A stretch of 64,000 nt of DNA from Pseudomonas pudica (GTDB lineage Bacteria > Pseudomonadota > Gammaproteobacteria > Pseudomonadales > Pseudomonadaceae). The position numbers and the translations under genes are program-made. The stretch covers positions 1-64,000 of the forward strand of contig NZ_JADLJS010000005.1 in NCBI RefSeq assembly GCF_015680405.1. The letters run 5' to 3'. A model generated the notes under the pieces. The model did not search any database, had not been told where the DNA came from, and was given only the letters and a program-made list of their open reading frames with translations. Of the stretch, positions 57,119-64,000 are shown in pieces (within the stretch, counting starts at the first letter, position 1; each line of letters opens with the position of its first letter).

Positions 57119-58498
57119 TCAGGCCAGCTTCACCGCCGCCACCGATTTACGTGACATCAGGCTGACCACCACAAAGCTCACCAGACCAACCGCCAGGCTG
57201 TAGTAGATCGGCGTATTGGCTTCCAGCCCATCCTTGAACATGAACAGCAGCGCGGTGGCAAAGCCCAGCGACATGCTGGCGATGGCCCCGGCGGTGGTAG
57301 CGCGCTTCCAGAAGATCGCCCCGATCAGCGGGATCAGCATGCCACCGACCAGCAGGTTGTAGGCCAGGGTCAGGGCATTGATCACATCGTTCACCACCAG
57401 GGCGATGCCCAGCACCACCAGACCGGTGAGCAGGGTGAACAGGCGGCTTACGCCCAGGCTCGACGCCTTGCCGCCACGCAGCTTGGGCAGCAAGTCTTCG
57501 GTCAGGGTGGTCGACGCAGCCAGCAGGCCGGCGCTGGCGGTGGACATCATGGCGGCCAGCGCCGCTGCCATCAGCAGGCCACGGATGCCGTCGGGCAGGG
57601 TGGTCTTGATCATCTCGGCAAAGGCATTGTTCGGGTTGGCCAGGTCGGGCATCAGCACGTGCGCAGCCATGCCGATCGTGGCGCAGGCCAGACCGTACAG
57701 TACGCAGTACACACCAGCGGTGGTGCCAGCGCGCTGGCAGACCTTCTCGTCACGGGCAGTGAATACCCGCTGCCAGATGTCCTGGCCGATGAGGATGCCG
57801 AAGAAGTAGATCAGGAAGTAGGTGATGATGGTGTCCCAGCCAATGGTGGTCAGCTGGAAGCTGGCCGATGGCAGCTTGGCCACCAGGGTGTCCCAGCCAC
57901 CGGCTTTGTACAGGCACACTGGCAGCAGGATGAACATCAGGCCGACAGTCTTGATCACGAACTGGACGATGTCGGTCAGGGTCAGCGACCACATGCCGCC
58001 AATGGTCGAGTACAGCACCACCACGCCACCACCCAACAGCAGCGAAGCCCAGAACGGAAGGTCGAGCAGCACCTGCAGTACGGTGGCCATGGCCAGGGTC
58101 GAGGTGACGCCGATCATCAATGCATAGGCCAGCATGATCACGGCGCTGGCCTGGCGTGCAGCGGGGTTGTAGCGCTGCTCCAGCACCTGGGTCACGGTGA
58201 AGATGCGCAGGCGCAGCAAAGGTTTGGCGAGGAACAGGTTGAGGGCGATGATGCCCAGGCCCAGGGCTGCGCACAGCCAGAAGCCGGAGATGCCGTGGAC
58301 GTAGCCCAGGCGTACTGTGCCGACGGTGGACGCGCCACCGAGCACGGTGGTGGCCATGGTGCCCATGTACAGGACCGGGCCGAGATTGCGCCCGGCCACC
58401 AGGTAGTCCTCATGGGTTTTCGCGCGCCGCATGCCATACCAGCCAAGCCCGAGCATGCCGGCGGTGTAGATCATTACAACAATGATGTCCAAGGCCAT
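57119..58498 (-). CDS. Sodium:solute symporter (SSS family)
   Basis: 459 residues, about thirteen hydrophobic helices, of the SSS/PutP family (DYLVAGRNLGPVLYMGTM after helix 1; AAALAAMMSTASAGLLAAST sodium-site helix). ATG 58498 with GGGAGAC upstream. It lies 133 bp downstream of gbuA on the same strand and most likely imports 4-guanidinobutyrate or a related guanidino acid. That substrate is inferred from the locus and from the PA1418 position in P. aeruginosa. Confidence 0.88.
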   Translation of the reverse strand: MALDIIVVMIYTAGMLGLGWYGMRRAKTHEDYLVAGRNLGPVLYMGTMATTVLGGASTVGTVRLGYVHGISGFWLCAALGLGIIALNLFLAKPLLRLRIFTVTQVLEQRYNPAARQASAVIMLAYALMIGVTSTLAMATVLQVLLDLPFWASLLLGGGVVVLYSTIGGMWSLTLTDIVQFVIKTVGLMFILLPVCLYKAGGWDTLVAKLPSASFQLTTIGWDTIITYFLIYFFGILIGQDIWQRVFTARDEKVCQRAGTTAGVYCVLYGLACATIGMAAHVLMPDLANPNNAFAEMIKTTLPDGIRGLLMAAALAAMMSTASAGLLAASTTLTEDLLPKLRGGKASSLGVSRLFTLLTGLVVLGIALVVNDVINALTLAYNLLVGGMLIPLIGAIFWKRATTAGAIASMSLGFATALLFMFKDGLEANTPIYYSLAVGLVSFVVVSLMSRKSVAAVKLA

Positions 58499-58631
58499 TG
58501 GGGGTCTCCCGATTATCTTTATTATGGCGAGATCGACCACGCGGGCGGGTTCAAGGCGCCCGGCGGTCTTGTCGTGTTGTTGGCGGGCCTCTGTGGCCCT
58601 CCCTCATGGCTCCTGCCGGGGTGTAGCGGTA

Positions 58632-59582
58632 TTAACGACGCACTACGCCCGGTAGCACGCAGAGCATCTCGAACAGCAGGTTGGCACCGAGCAGCGAGGT
58701 GTTGCCGGTGGTGTCGTAAGGCGGGGAGACTTCGACGAGGTCACAGCCGATCAGGTCCAGGCCGTGGCAGCCGCGAATGATCTCCATCGCCTGGATGGTG
58801 GTCAAGCCGCCGATTTCCGGGGTGCCGGTGCCAGGCGCCCAGGCCGGGTCGATGCCGTCGATGTCGAACGACAGGTATACCGGGCCACCGCCGACCTTTT
58901 CGCGCACCTCGGCCATCAGCGGTTCCAGCGACTTGTGCCAGCACTCTTCGGCCTGGACCACACGGAAGCCCTGGCGGCGGCTCCAGTTGAAGTCATCGGC
59001 GGTGTAGCCTTGGGCGCGCAGGCCGATCTGCACCACGCGCTCGCAATCGAGCAGGCCTTCTTCCACGGCGCGGCGGAAGGTGGTGCCGTGGGCGATCTTC
59101 TCGCCGAACATGTGGTCGTTGACGTCGGCATGGGCATCGATGTGCACCAGGCCGATCTTGCCGTGTTTCTTGTGCAGCGCGCGCAGGATCGGCAGGGTGA
59201 TGGTGTGGTCCCCACCCAGGGTCAGCGGGATGATGTTGTGCTCTAGGACCTCGTCGTACGCTTCTTCGATGATGCGCACGGCGTCCAGCAGATTGAAGGT
59301 GTTGATCGCCACGTCACCGATGTCGGCCACCGACAGCGAGTCGAACGGTGCAGCCCCGGTGGCCATGTTGTACGGGCGGATCATCACCGATTCGGCGCGG
59401 ATCTGCCGCGGGCCGAAGCGGGTGCCGGAGCGCAGCGAGGTACCAATGTCCAGCGGCACGCCGATGAAGGCGGCGTCCAGGCCTTGGGCACTTTGCAGGT
59501 GGGGGAGACGGAGCATGGTGGCGATGCCGCCGAAACGCGGCATTTCGTTGCCGCCCAGTGGTTGGTGGAGGATCTTGTCCAC
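58632..59582 (-). CDS. gbuA: Guanidinobutyrase (ureohydrolase family)
   Basis: 316 residues of the arginase/agmatinase family. It hydrolyses 4-guanidinobutyrate to 4-aminobutyrate and urea in arginine catabolism. Binuclear manganese ligands are present: GGDHTITLP, DAHADVND, SFDIDGIDPAWAPGTGTPE. GTG 59582 (GAGGCCC upstream) gives the N-terminus DKILHQPLGGNEMPRFGG, which I recall as nearly identical in P. aeruginosa GbuA. The divergent LysR gene gbuR and following symporter agree. Agmatinase is the alternative but context favours guanidinobutyrase. Confidence 0.9.
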   Translation of the reverse strand: MDKILHQPLGGNEMPRFGGIATMLRLPHLQSAQGLDAAFIGVPLDIGTSLRSGTRFGPRQIRAESVMIRPYNMATGAAPFDSLSVADIGDVAINTFNLLDAVRIIEEAYDEVLEHNIIPLTLGGDHTITLPILRALHKKHGKIGLVHIDAHADVNDHMFGEKIAHGTTFRRAVEEGLLDCERVVQIGLRAQGYTADDFNWSRRQGFRVVQAEECWHKSLEPLMAEVREKVGGGPVYLSFDIDGIDPAWAPGTGTPEIGGLTTIQAMEIIRGCHGLDLIGCDLVEVSPPYDTTGNTSLLGANLLFEMLCVLPGVVRR

Positions 59583-59734
59583 GGTGGGCCTCATCAGTCG
59601 GTCGATTGTTCTGTTTGTTCGAACCTGTTGCCGCCGCGCGCCTTCCAGGTGTGGTCTTGCTGGCGGGCAGGGACATTTCGGCCAAGTCTGCTGAAGGTAG
59701 TGCCGGGGAAAAATCGCTACCGGCAAATACTTAC

Positions 59735-59750
59735 TTCAGGAATTTCTGAA
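59735..59750. promoter_or_regulatory. Palindromic GbuR operator candidate
   Basis: TTCAG, six bases, CTGAA in the divergent gbuA-gbuR region, 57 bases from the gbuR start: a LysR-type T-N(n)-A dyad. Confidence 0.5.
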
Positions 59751-59807
59751 CTAAAGGCGGCAGAGCGGTTAGACTGCGCGCAAATACCCTTGCGGAACCG
59801 TTGCACC

Positions 59808-60701
59808 ATGGCCTCGACCTTGCCTGACCTGAAACTGCTGCGCATCTTTGTCAGCGTTGTGCGCCACCAGGGCTTTGCCAATGCCCAGCGCGACCTCAAC
59901 CTGTCGACTTCGGCCATCAGCACCTACATGAGCCAGCTGGAAGGCGCCCTGGGGATCGTGCTGTGCCACCGCGGCCGTGGCGGGTTCAGCCTGACCAGCA
60001 AGGGCGAGCTGTTTCACCAGGAAACCCTGCGTCTGCTGGCCGAGCTGGACGGTTTCGAGCAGTACGCCGCTGCCCTCAAGGGCGAGTTGCGCGGCACGCT
60101 CAATCTGGGGGTGATCGACTCCACGGTAGGTGATCGGGCCTTGCCGCTGGCCGAAGCCATCGGCGCCTATAGCCAGGAACACCCGGCGGTGCATCTGCAC
60201 TTGTCGGTGTCCAGCCCTTACGAGCTGCAACTGGGCGTGCAGGACAACCGCCTGGACTTGGCGATCGGGGCGTTTTCCTCGCGCATGAGCGGGCTGCTCT
60301 ACCAGCCGCTGTACCGTGAGCAGCACTGGCTGTACTGCAGCAGCCGCCACCCCTTGTATGCCGAACGGCGCATCCCCGAGCAGGTGGTGACCCAGCAGCG
60401 CATGGTCGGGCGTGGCTACTGGAGCCAGGCCGAACTGGCCCGGCATGGCTTCAAGCACAGCGCGGCGACGGTGGAGAGCATGGAGGCGCAGTTGATCCTG
60501 ATTCTCTCCGGGGCCTACATCGGCTACCTGCCCGAGCACTATGCCCAAGCCTGGGTCGACAAGGGCGACCTGCGCGTGCTGTCGCCGTCCACTTTCGGCT
60601 ATCAGGCACCGTTTTCGCTGATCATTCGCCGCGGGCGCAGCCGCGAACCGCTGATCCAGACCTTCCGCGACCTGCTGAAAAGCCAGCTCAACGTGGGCTG
60701 A
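59808..60701 (+). CDS. gbuR: LysR-family regulator of guanidinobutyrate use
   Basis: 297 residues. N-terminal HTH ([23 protein letters not shown]), then an effector domain. In P. aeruginosa GbuR activates gbuA in response to 4-guanidinobutyrate. The divergent arrangement with gbuA, 225 bp apart with a central dyad, is the same. ATG 59808 begins the family-like [14 protein letters not shown]; the frame to 59484 is antisense to gbuA. Confidence 0.9.
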   Translation: MASTLPDLKLLRIFVSVVRHQGFANAQRDLNLSTSAISTYMSQLEGALGIVLCHRGRGGFSLTSKGELFHQETLRLLAELDGFEQYAAALKGELRGTLNLGVIDSTVGDRALPLAEAIGAYSQEHPAVHLHLSVSSPYELQLGVQDNRLDLAIGAFSSRMSGLLYQPLYREQHWLYCSSRHPLYAERRIPEQVVTQQRMVGRGYWSQAELARHGFKHSAATVESMEAQLILILSGAYIGYLPEHYAQAWVDKGDLRVLSPSTFGYQAPFSLIIRRGRSREPLIQTFRDLLKSQLNVG

Positions 60702-60841
60702 AGCGCGGTACATGCTGTATTTCGTCGGCACCCGTCAAATTTGTTGGTGCCGCTGACCGACAACATAATGGCGTCCTGCTATATATCAAATCAGCGTGTG
60801 CTGCTGTCTACCTCCCTTTCATCCTGCAAGGATTGCCCAAG

Positions 60842-62407
60842 ATGCGCATGAATTTGCCCGTCACTGAGCACGAAAGAACCTTTCCCAACGATCAACGCCT
60901 GATTTCCACCACCGATCTCAACAGCCGCATCACCTATTGCAACGACGCTTTCGTGGCGATCAGCGGGTTCACCTATGACGAGCTGGTCGGCCAACCCCAC
61001 AACCTGGTGCGCCATCCGGACATGCCGCCGGCCGTGTTCGGCCACATGTGGGAAACCATCAAGCAAGGCAAACCGTGGATGGGCGTAGTCAAGAACCGAG
61101 CAAAGAACGGCGATTACTATTGGGTCAGCGCCTATGTCACGGCCGTCTACGAACAGGGCCGCATCAGTGGCTACGAGTCGGTGCGCTCGGTGCCCACCCG
61201 CGAGCAGATCCGCCGCGCCGAGGTGTTGTACGCGCGCTTGCGGGCCGGCCGCGCGCCGGTGCCGTGGGCGGCCCGGTTGGGGCATGGCCTGGGCCATGGT
61301 TGGCCATTGATCGGTGCGGGCCTGCTGTCGGCGGCGGCCTACCTGTGGCTACCGCCTTACGCGGCGCTCGGGGTGCTGATGGCCAGCCTGCTGCTGGCCT
61401 GGTATCTGGTCGAGCACCGGCAGAACCAAGCCATCCGCCGCACGCTGGCCGAGCATCCCAAGGCCTTCACCAGCCCGCTGGTGGCACTGACCTACAGCGA
61501 TAACCCAGGCCTGCAAGGCCAGTTGGACCTTGCCATCATCAGCGAGGAAGCACGCCTGCAAACGGCCTTGACCCGCCTGGTGGATGCCGGGGTCGGGGTG
61601 AAGTCTCGGGCGGCGCAGTCGTCCGACTTGTCCGGTGCCCAGGCACAGATGCTCGACCGCCAGCGCAACGAGACCGACCAGTCCGCCGCCGCGATCGCGC
61701 AGATGGCGGCGACCATCCAGCAGGTTACCCATAACGTGCAGAGCACGGCGCACGCAGCGGGCGATGCCGACCAGCTGGCGCAACAGGGTAGCGAACTGGC
61801 GATGCAGAGCCTGCAAGCCATGGGCAGCATGAGCAATGCGGTCAGCGACATCGGCCAGGCCGTCAATGCCCTGGCCGAGCAGACCCAGTCGATCGGCAGC
61901 GTGGTCGATGTGATTTCCTCGATCGCCGAGCAGACCAACCTGCTGGCGCTCAACGCGGCCATCGAGGCGGCGCGTGCCGGCGAACAGGGGCGCGGGTTTG
62001 CCGTGGTGGCGGATGAGGTGCGTTCGCTGGCCCAGCGCACCCGTGCCTCGACCGAAGAGATTCATCAGATCATCGCCTCGTTGCGCGCCGGGGCAGAGCG
62101 TGCGGTGAGCACCGCCAGCCGCGGCGAGCAGATCTCGCGGGACAGCGTGCACAGTGTCGAGGCGGTGCAGGCAGCGTTGAGCGGGATTGCCCAGGCGGTC
62201 AGCCGTATCACCGGCATGAGCCAGCAGATGGCGACGGCGTCGGAGCAGCAGAGCCATGTGGCCGAGGACATCAACCAGCAGATCGTGCGGATAGCCCACC
62301 TGTGTGACCAGAGTGCCGGGCAGGCCAGGCAGGGCGCGGAAATCAGTCAGGACCTGGAGCGCATGGCGGAGTACCTGCATAGCCTGGCGGAGCGGTTCAA
62401 TCGTTGA
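60842..62407 (+). CDS. aer: PAS-domain chemoreceptor (Aer-like energy/redox taxis receptor)
   Basis: 521 residues. An N-terminal cytosolic PAS domain ([20 protein letters not shown], then [16 protein letters not shown]) probably binds FAD as in Aer. Two close hydrophobic segments follow at about residues 150-195 ([20 protein letters not shown]), then the methyl-accepting signalling domain with hairpin tip [20 protein letters not shown] (about 364-383). There is no periplasmic sensor loop, as in Aer. I chose ATG 60842 with AAGGA nine bases upstream. Position after gbuR matches KT2440 aer-3 and P. aeruginosa bdlA from memory, although BdlA has two PAS domains and no membrane segment. Confidence 0.9.
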   Translation: MRMNLPVTEHERTFPNDQRLISTTDLNSRITYCNDAFVAISGFTYDELVGQPHNLVRHPDMPPAVFGHMWETIKQGKPWMGVVKNRAKNGDYYWVSAYVTAVYEQGRISGYESVRSVPTREQIRRAEVLYARLRAGRAPVPWAARLGHGLGHGWPLIGAGLLSAAAYLWLPPYAALGVLMASLLLAWYLVEHRQNQAIRRTLAEHPKAFTSPLVALTYSDNPGLQGQLDLAIISEEARLQTALTRLVDAGVGVKSRAAQSSDLSGAQAQMLDRQRNETDQSAAAIAQMAATIQQVTHNVQSTAHAAGDADQLAQQGSELAMQSLQAMGSMSNAVSDIGQAVNALAEQTQSIGSVVDVISSIAEQTNLLALNAAIEAARAGEQGRGFAVVADEVRSLAQRTRASTEEIHQIIASLRAGAERAVSTASRGEQISRDSVHSVEAVQAALSGIAQAVSRITGMSQQMATASEQQSHVAEDINQQIVRIAHLCDQSAGQARQGAEISQDLERMAEYLHSLAERFNR

Positions 62408-62411
62408 GATT

Positions 62412-62534
62412 GCCGGGGCCGCTTTGCGGCCCTTTCGCCGGCAAGCCAGCTCCCAGGTATTGCACAAGGCCCAGGCCTGTGGTGATCCTGTGGGAGCTGG
62501 CTTGCCGGCGAAAGGCCCGCAAAGCGGGCCCCGG
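62412..62534. repeat. Inverted pair of REP elements (CGCCGGCAAGCCAGC type)
   Basis: CCGGGGCCGCTTTGCGGCCCTTTCGCCGGCAAGCCAGCTCCCA is opposed by TGGGAGCTGGCTTGCCGGCGAAAGGCCCGCAAAGCGGGCCCCGG. Confidence 0.85.
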
Positions 62535-62569
62535 TTCTGTGGCAAACTGTTCCCGCCAAGGAGAACCCC

Positions 62570-63169
62570 ATGCCCAGACCCCGCTGCGAGCGCTGCCAGC
62601 GCCCGCTCGACCATTGCCTCTGCCCACTGATCCCCGCGCTCGACAGCCGCACCCGCGTCATCCTGCTGCAGCACCCCAGTGAAACTGCCCATGCCCTTAA
62701 TACCGCCCGCCTGGCCGCCCTTGGCCTGAACAACGCCGAGTTGCGGGTAGGTGAGGTATTCGATGACCTCAACGAATTGCTGGCGACCCCCGGTTACCGG
62801 CCAGCCCTGCTGTTCCCGGGTGACGACGCGCAGGAGTTGGTGGCCTATGGAGAAACGGAAGTCCAACCATTGCTGTTGATCGTGCCTGACGGCACTTGGC
62901 GCAAGGCGCGCAAACTGCTGTACCTGAACCCATTGCTGGAGGCGTTGCCGCGGGTGACGCTGGGGGCTGTCGCGCCTTCACGCTACCGCTTGCGCAAGGC
63001 GCCGGAGGCGGGTGCGTTATCGACTATCGAGGCGGTGGTGGGAGCGCTGAACGCGTTGGAGCAGCCTGCCTGTTTCGATGCGCTGCTGGCACCGTTCGAG
63101 GCGTTGATCGAGGGGCAGATCAGGGCCATGGGTTTGGAGACGTTCCAGCGTAACCATGGTAGCGAGTGA
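62570..63169 (+). CDS. DTW-domain tRNA-uridine aminocarboxypropyltransferase (TapT-like)
   Basis: 199 residues. An N-terminal zinc-binding cluster (CERCQRPLDHCLC) precedes the SPOUT-like DTW domain, with the signature DGTWRKARK (about residue 107). TapT uses S-adenosylmethionine to add the aminocarboxypropyl group of acp3U47 in tRNAs. The assignment to TapT rather than another DTW paralogue rests on the cysteine cluster and length. GAGAACCCC precedes the ATG. Confidence 0.85.
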   Translation: MPRPRCERCQRPLDHCLCPLIPALDSRTRVILLQHPSETAHALNTARLAALGLNNAELRVGEVFDDLNELLATPGYRPALLFPGDDAQELVAYGETEVQPLLLIVPDGTWRKARKLLYLNPLLEALPRVTLGAVAPSRYRLRKAPEAGALSTIEAVVGALNALEQPACFDALLAPFEALIEGQIRAMGLETFQRNHGSE

Positions 63170-63211
63170 GGGCAGGGGGCCGCAAAGCGGCCCCGGCTAT
63201 CTCGAACCCGA

Positions 63212-64000
63212 TCAACGCATATCAGGCAAACGCGCCTCGGTGCGTACTTCGGTGGTAGCCAGCGCTTCCGGCGGCAGCGAAATACGCTGCTTGCTCAGCA
63301 GCTCGCCCATGGTTGCCAGCACGCGGTAGCGCGAGAACTCCTCTGTATAACGCACCTCGGTGTAGCGGCGGTCGGCGTTGTACAGCTCGTTTTCACTGTC
63401 GAGCACGTCGAGCAGGGTACGTTGGCCCAGGCCGAACTGGTCCTGGTAGGCGGCACGCACGCGCTTGGTGGTCTCGGCGTATTCACGCGCAGTCGGCAGC
63501 TGCTTGCTGGCGTTGTTCATGGCGTTCCACGCCAGGCTCAGGTTTTCGGTCAGTTCACGCAGGGCGTTGTTGCGGATGTCCAGGGCCTGGTTGACCTTGT
63601 GCGCGTCGGAGTTCAGGCGAGCTTTGTCACTGCCGCCGCGGAACAGGTTGTAGTTCATTTCGACGCCGGCTTGCCAGTCGTTGTTGTTATGACCTTTCTC
63701 GCCGCCGGTGTTGTTGTTGGCACCTGTGGCCAGAATGGCATCGAAGCGAGGATAGAAGGTGGACTTGGCCACTTCGTACTGCTTCTCGGCGGCATTCACA
63801 TCGGCCTGGGCCGACTTGATATAAGGGTTGTTCTGGCGCATGCCTTCACGCGCCTGTTCGAGGTCGGCCGGCATTTCCACCTTGATCGACTGCGGGCTTT
63901 CCAGCTCGTCCGGCATGCGGCCGACGACGCTGAAGAAGTTGGCCTCGGCATCGGCCAGGTCGACTTCGGCGGTGTCCAGGTTGTTTTCTGCCAGGGCGCG
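63212..64000 (-). CDS. TolC-family outer-membrane channel (C-terminal part; 5' end beyond window)
   Basis: The frame is open to the window edge, giving 262 residues of the second TolC repeat. Long periplasmic helices (DLEQAREGMRQNNPYIKSAQ; AEKQYEVAKS) and beta-barrel strands (WQAGVEMNYNLFRGG) are visible. The apparent start at 63916 is an internal Met in VVGRMPDELE. It is the outer-membrane exit duct of a type I secretion or efflux system. By memory of KT2440 order (next to the DTW gene) it may be the AggA/LapE-type protein; no adaptor or ABC partner is visible. Confidence 0.88.
   Translation of the reverse strand, partial: RALAENNLDTAEVDLADAEANFFSVVGRMPDELESPQSIKVEMPADLEQAREGMRQNNPYIKSAQADVNAAEKQYEVAKSTFYPRFDAILATGANNNTGGEKGHNNNDWQAGVEMNYNLFRGGSDKARLNSDAHKVNQALDIRNNALRELTENLSLAWNAMNNASKQLPTAREYAETTKRVRAAYQDQFGLGQRTLLDVLDSENELYNADRRYTEVRYTEEFSRYRVLATMGELLSKQRISLPPEALATTEVRTEARLPDMR

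Overview
The window reads as chromosome of a fluorescent pseudomonad of the Pseudomonas putida group. The evidence is high-GC coding, a pyoverdine-type synthetase next to a TonB-dependent siderophore receptor, many Pseudomonas REP palindromes, and gene orders I recognise from memory from P. putida KT2440 (aceK to fadD to puu to hrpA; gbuA-gbuR-aer-DTW-tolC) and from P. aeruginosa (lysR - small anaerobic gene - symporter - gbuA - gbuR - chemoreceptor). No accession could be looked up.

Layout. 1-9.6 kb is the edge of a pyoverdine locus: the last modules of an NRPS with its thioesterase (+), then the receptor fpvA and a PvdO-like protein (both -), with a plausible iron-starvation promoter. 9.8-18.7 kb is mostly housekeeping: two EamA exporters (the first behind a promoter and a polyproline/valine leader ORF), a DUF4265 protein, aceK, a DUF6279 lipoprotein, a CvfB-like S1 protein, a CsbD-like protein, a YihY/BrkB membrane protein and def. 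18.7-22.5 kb holds a GNAT, a DUF2790 secreted protein and a four-gene ECF42 sigma/DGPF module with a probable autoregulated promoter. 22.6-31 kb is lipid and polyamine catabolism: a PhaJ-type hydratase and a lipase-like hydrolase (-), tandem fadD genes (+), and puuB-puuA (-). 31.4-39.5 kb has hrpA, a FabH-like synthase, a porin and a FemAB-like protein.

At 39.5-40.8 kb a complete 1250-bp IS3-family element sits inside a REP palindrome, with a 3-bp target duplication. 40.9-46.1 kb carries an ABC exporter, a LysR-hydrolase-cyclophilin run, a small secreted protein and azoR. 46.4-51.7 kb carries an EamA exporter, an NCS1 permease whose start codon and Shine-Dalgarno lie in a stable hairpin (riboswitch candidate), a YbdG-like mechanosensitive channel and a DEAD-box helicase. 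52-57 kb has a small secreted protein, a brnT-brnA toxin-antitoxin pair, an unknown small protein, an EamA exporter, a divergent MFS/LysR pair, and a compact unit of ANR box, 42-codon ORF and terminator. 57-64 kb is the guanidinobutyrate locus (symporter, gbuA, gbuR), an Aer-like receptor, a DTW-domain tRNA-modifying enzyme and the C-terminal part of a TolC-family protein.

The intergenic gaps are dominated by inverted pairs of REP sequences in three related stem types. I saw no tRNA, rRNA, CRISPR array or prophage. Most interesting to me are the NCS1 leader hairpin, the ANR-box small gene/sRNA unit, the polyproline leader ahead of an exporter, and the ECF42 module with its promoter.
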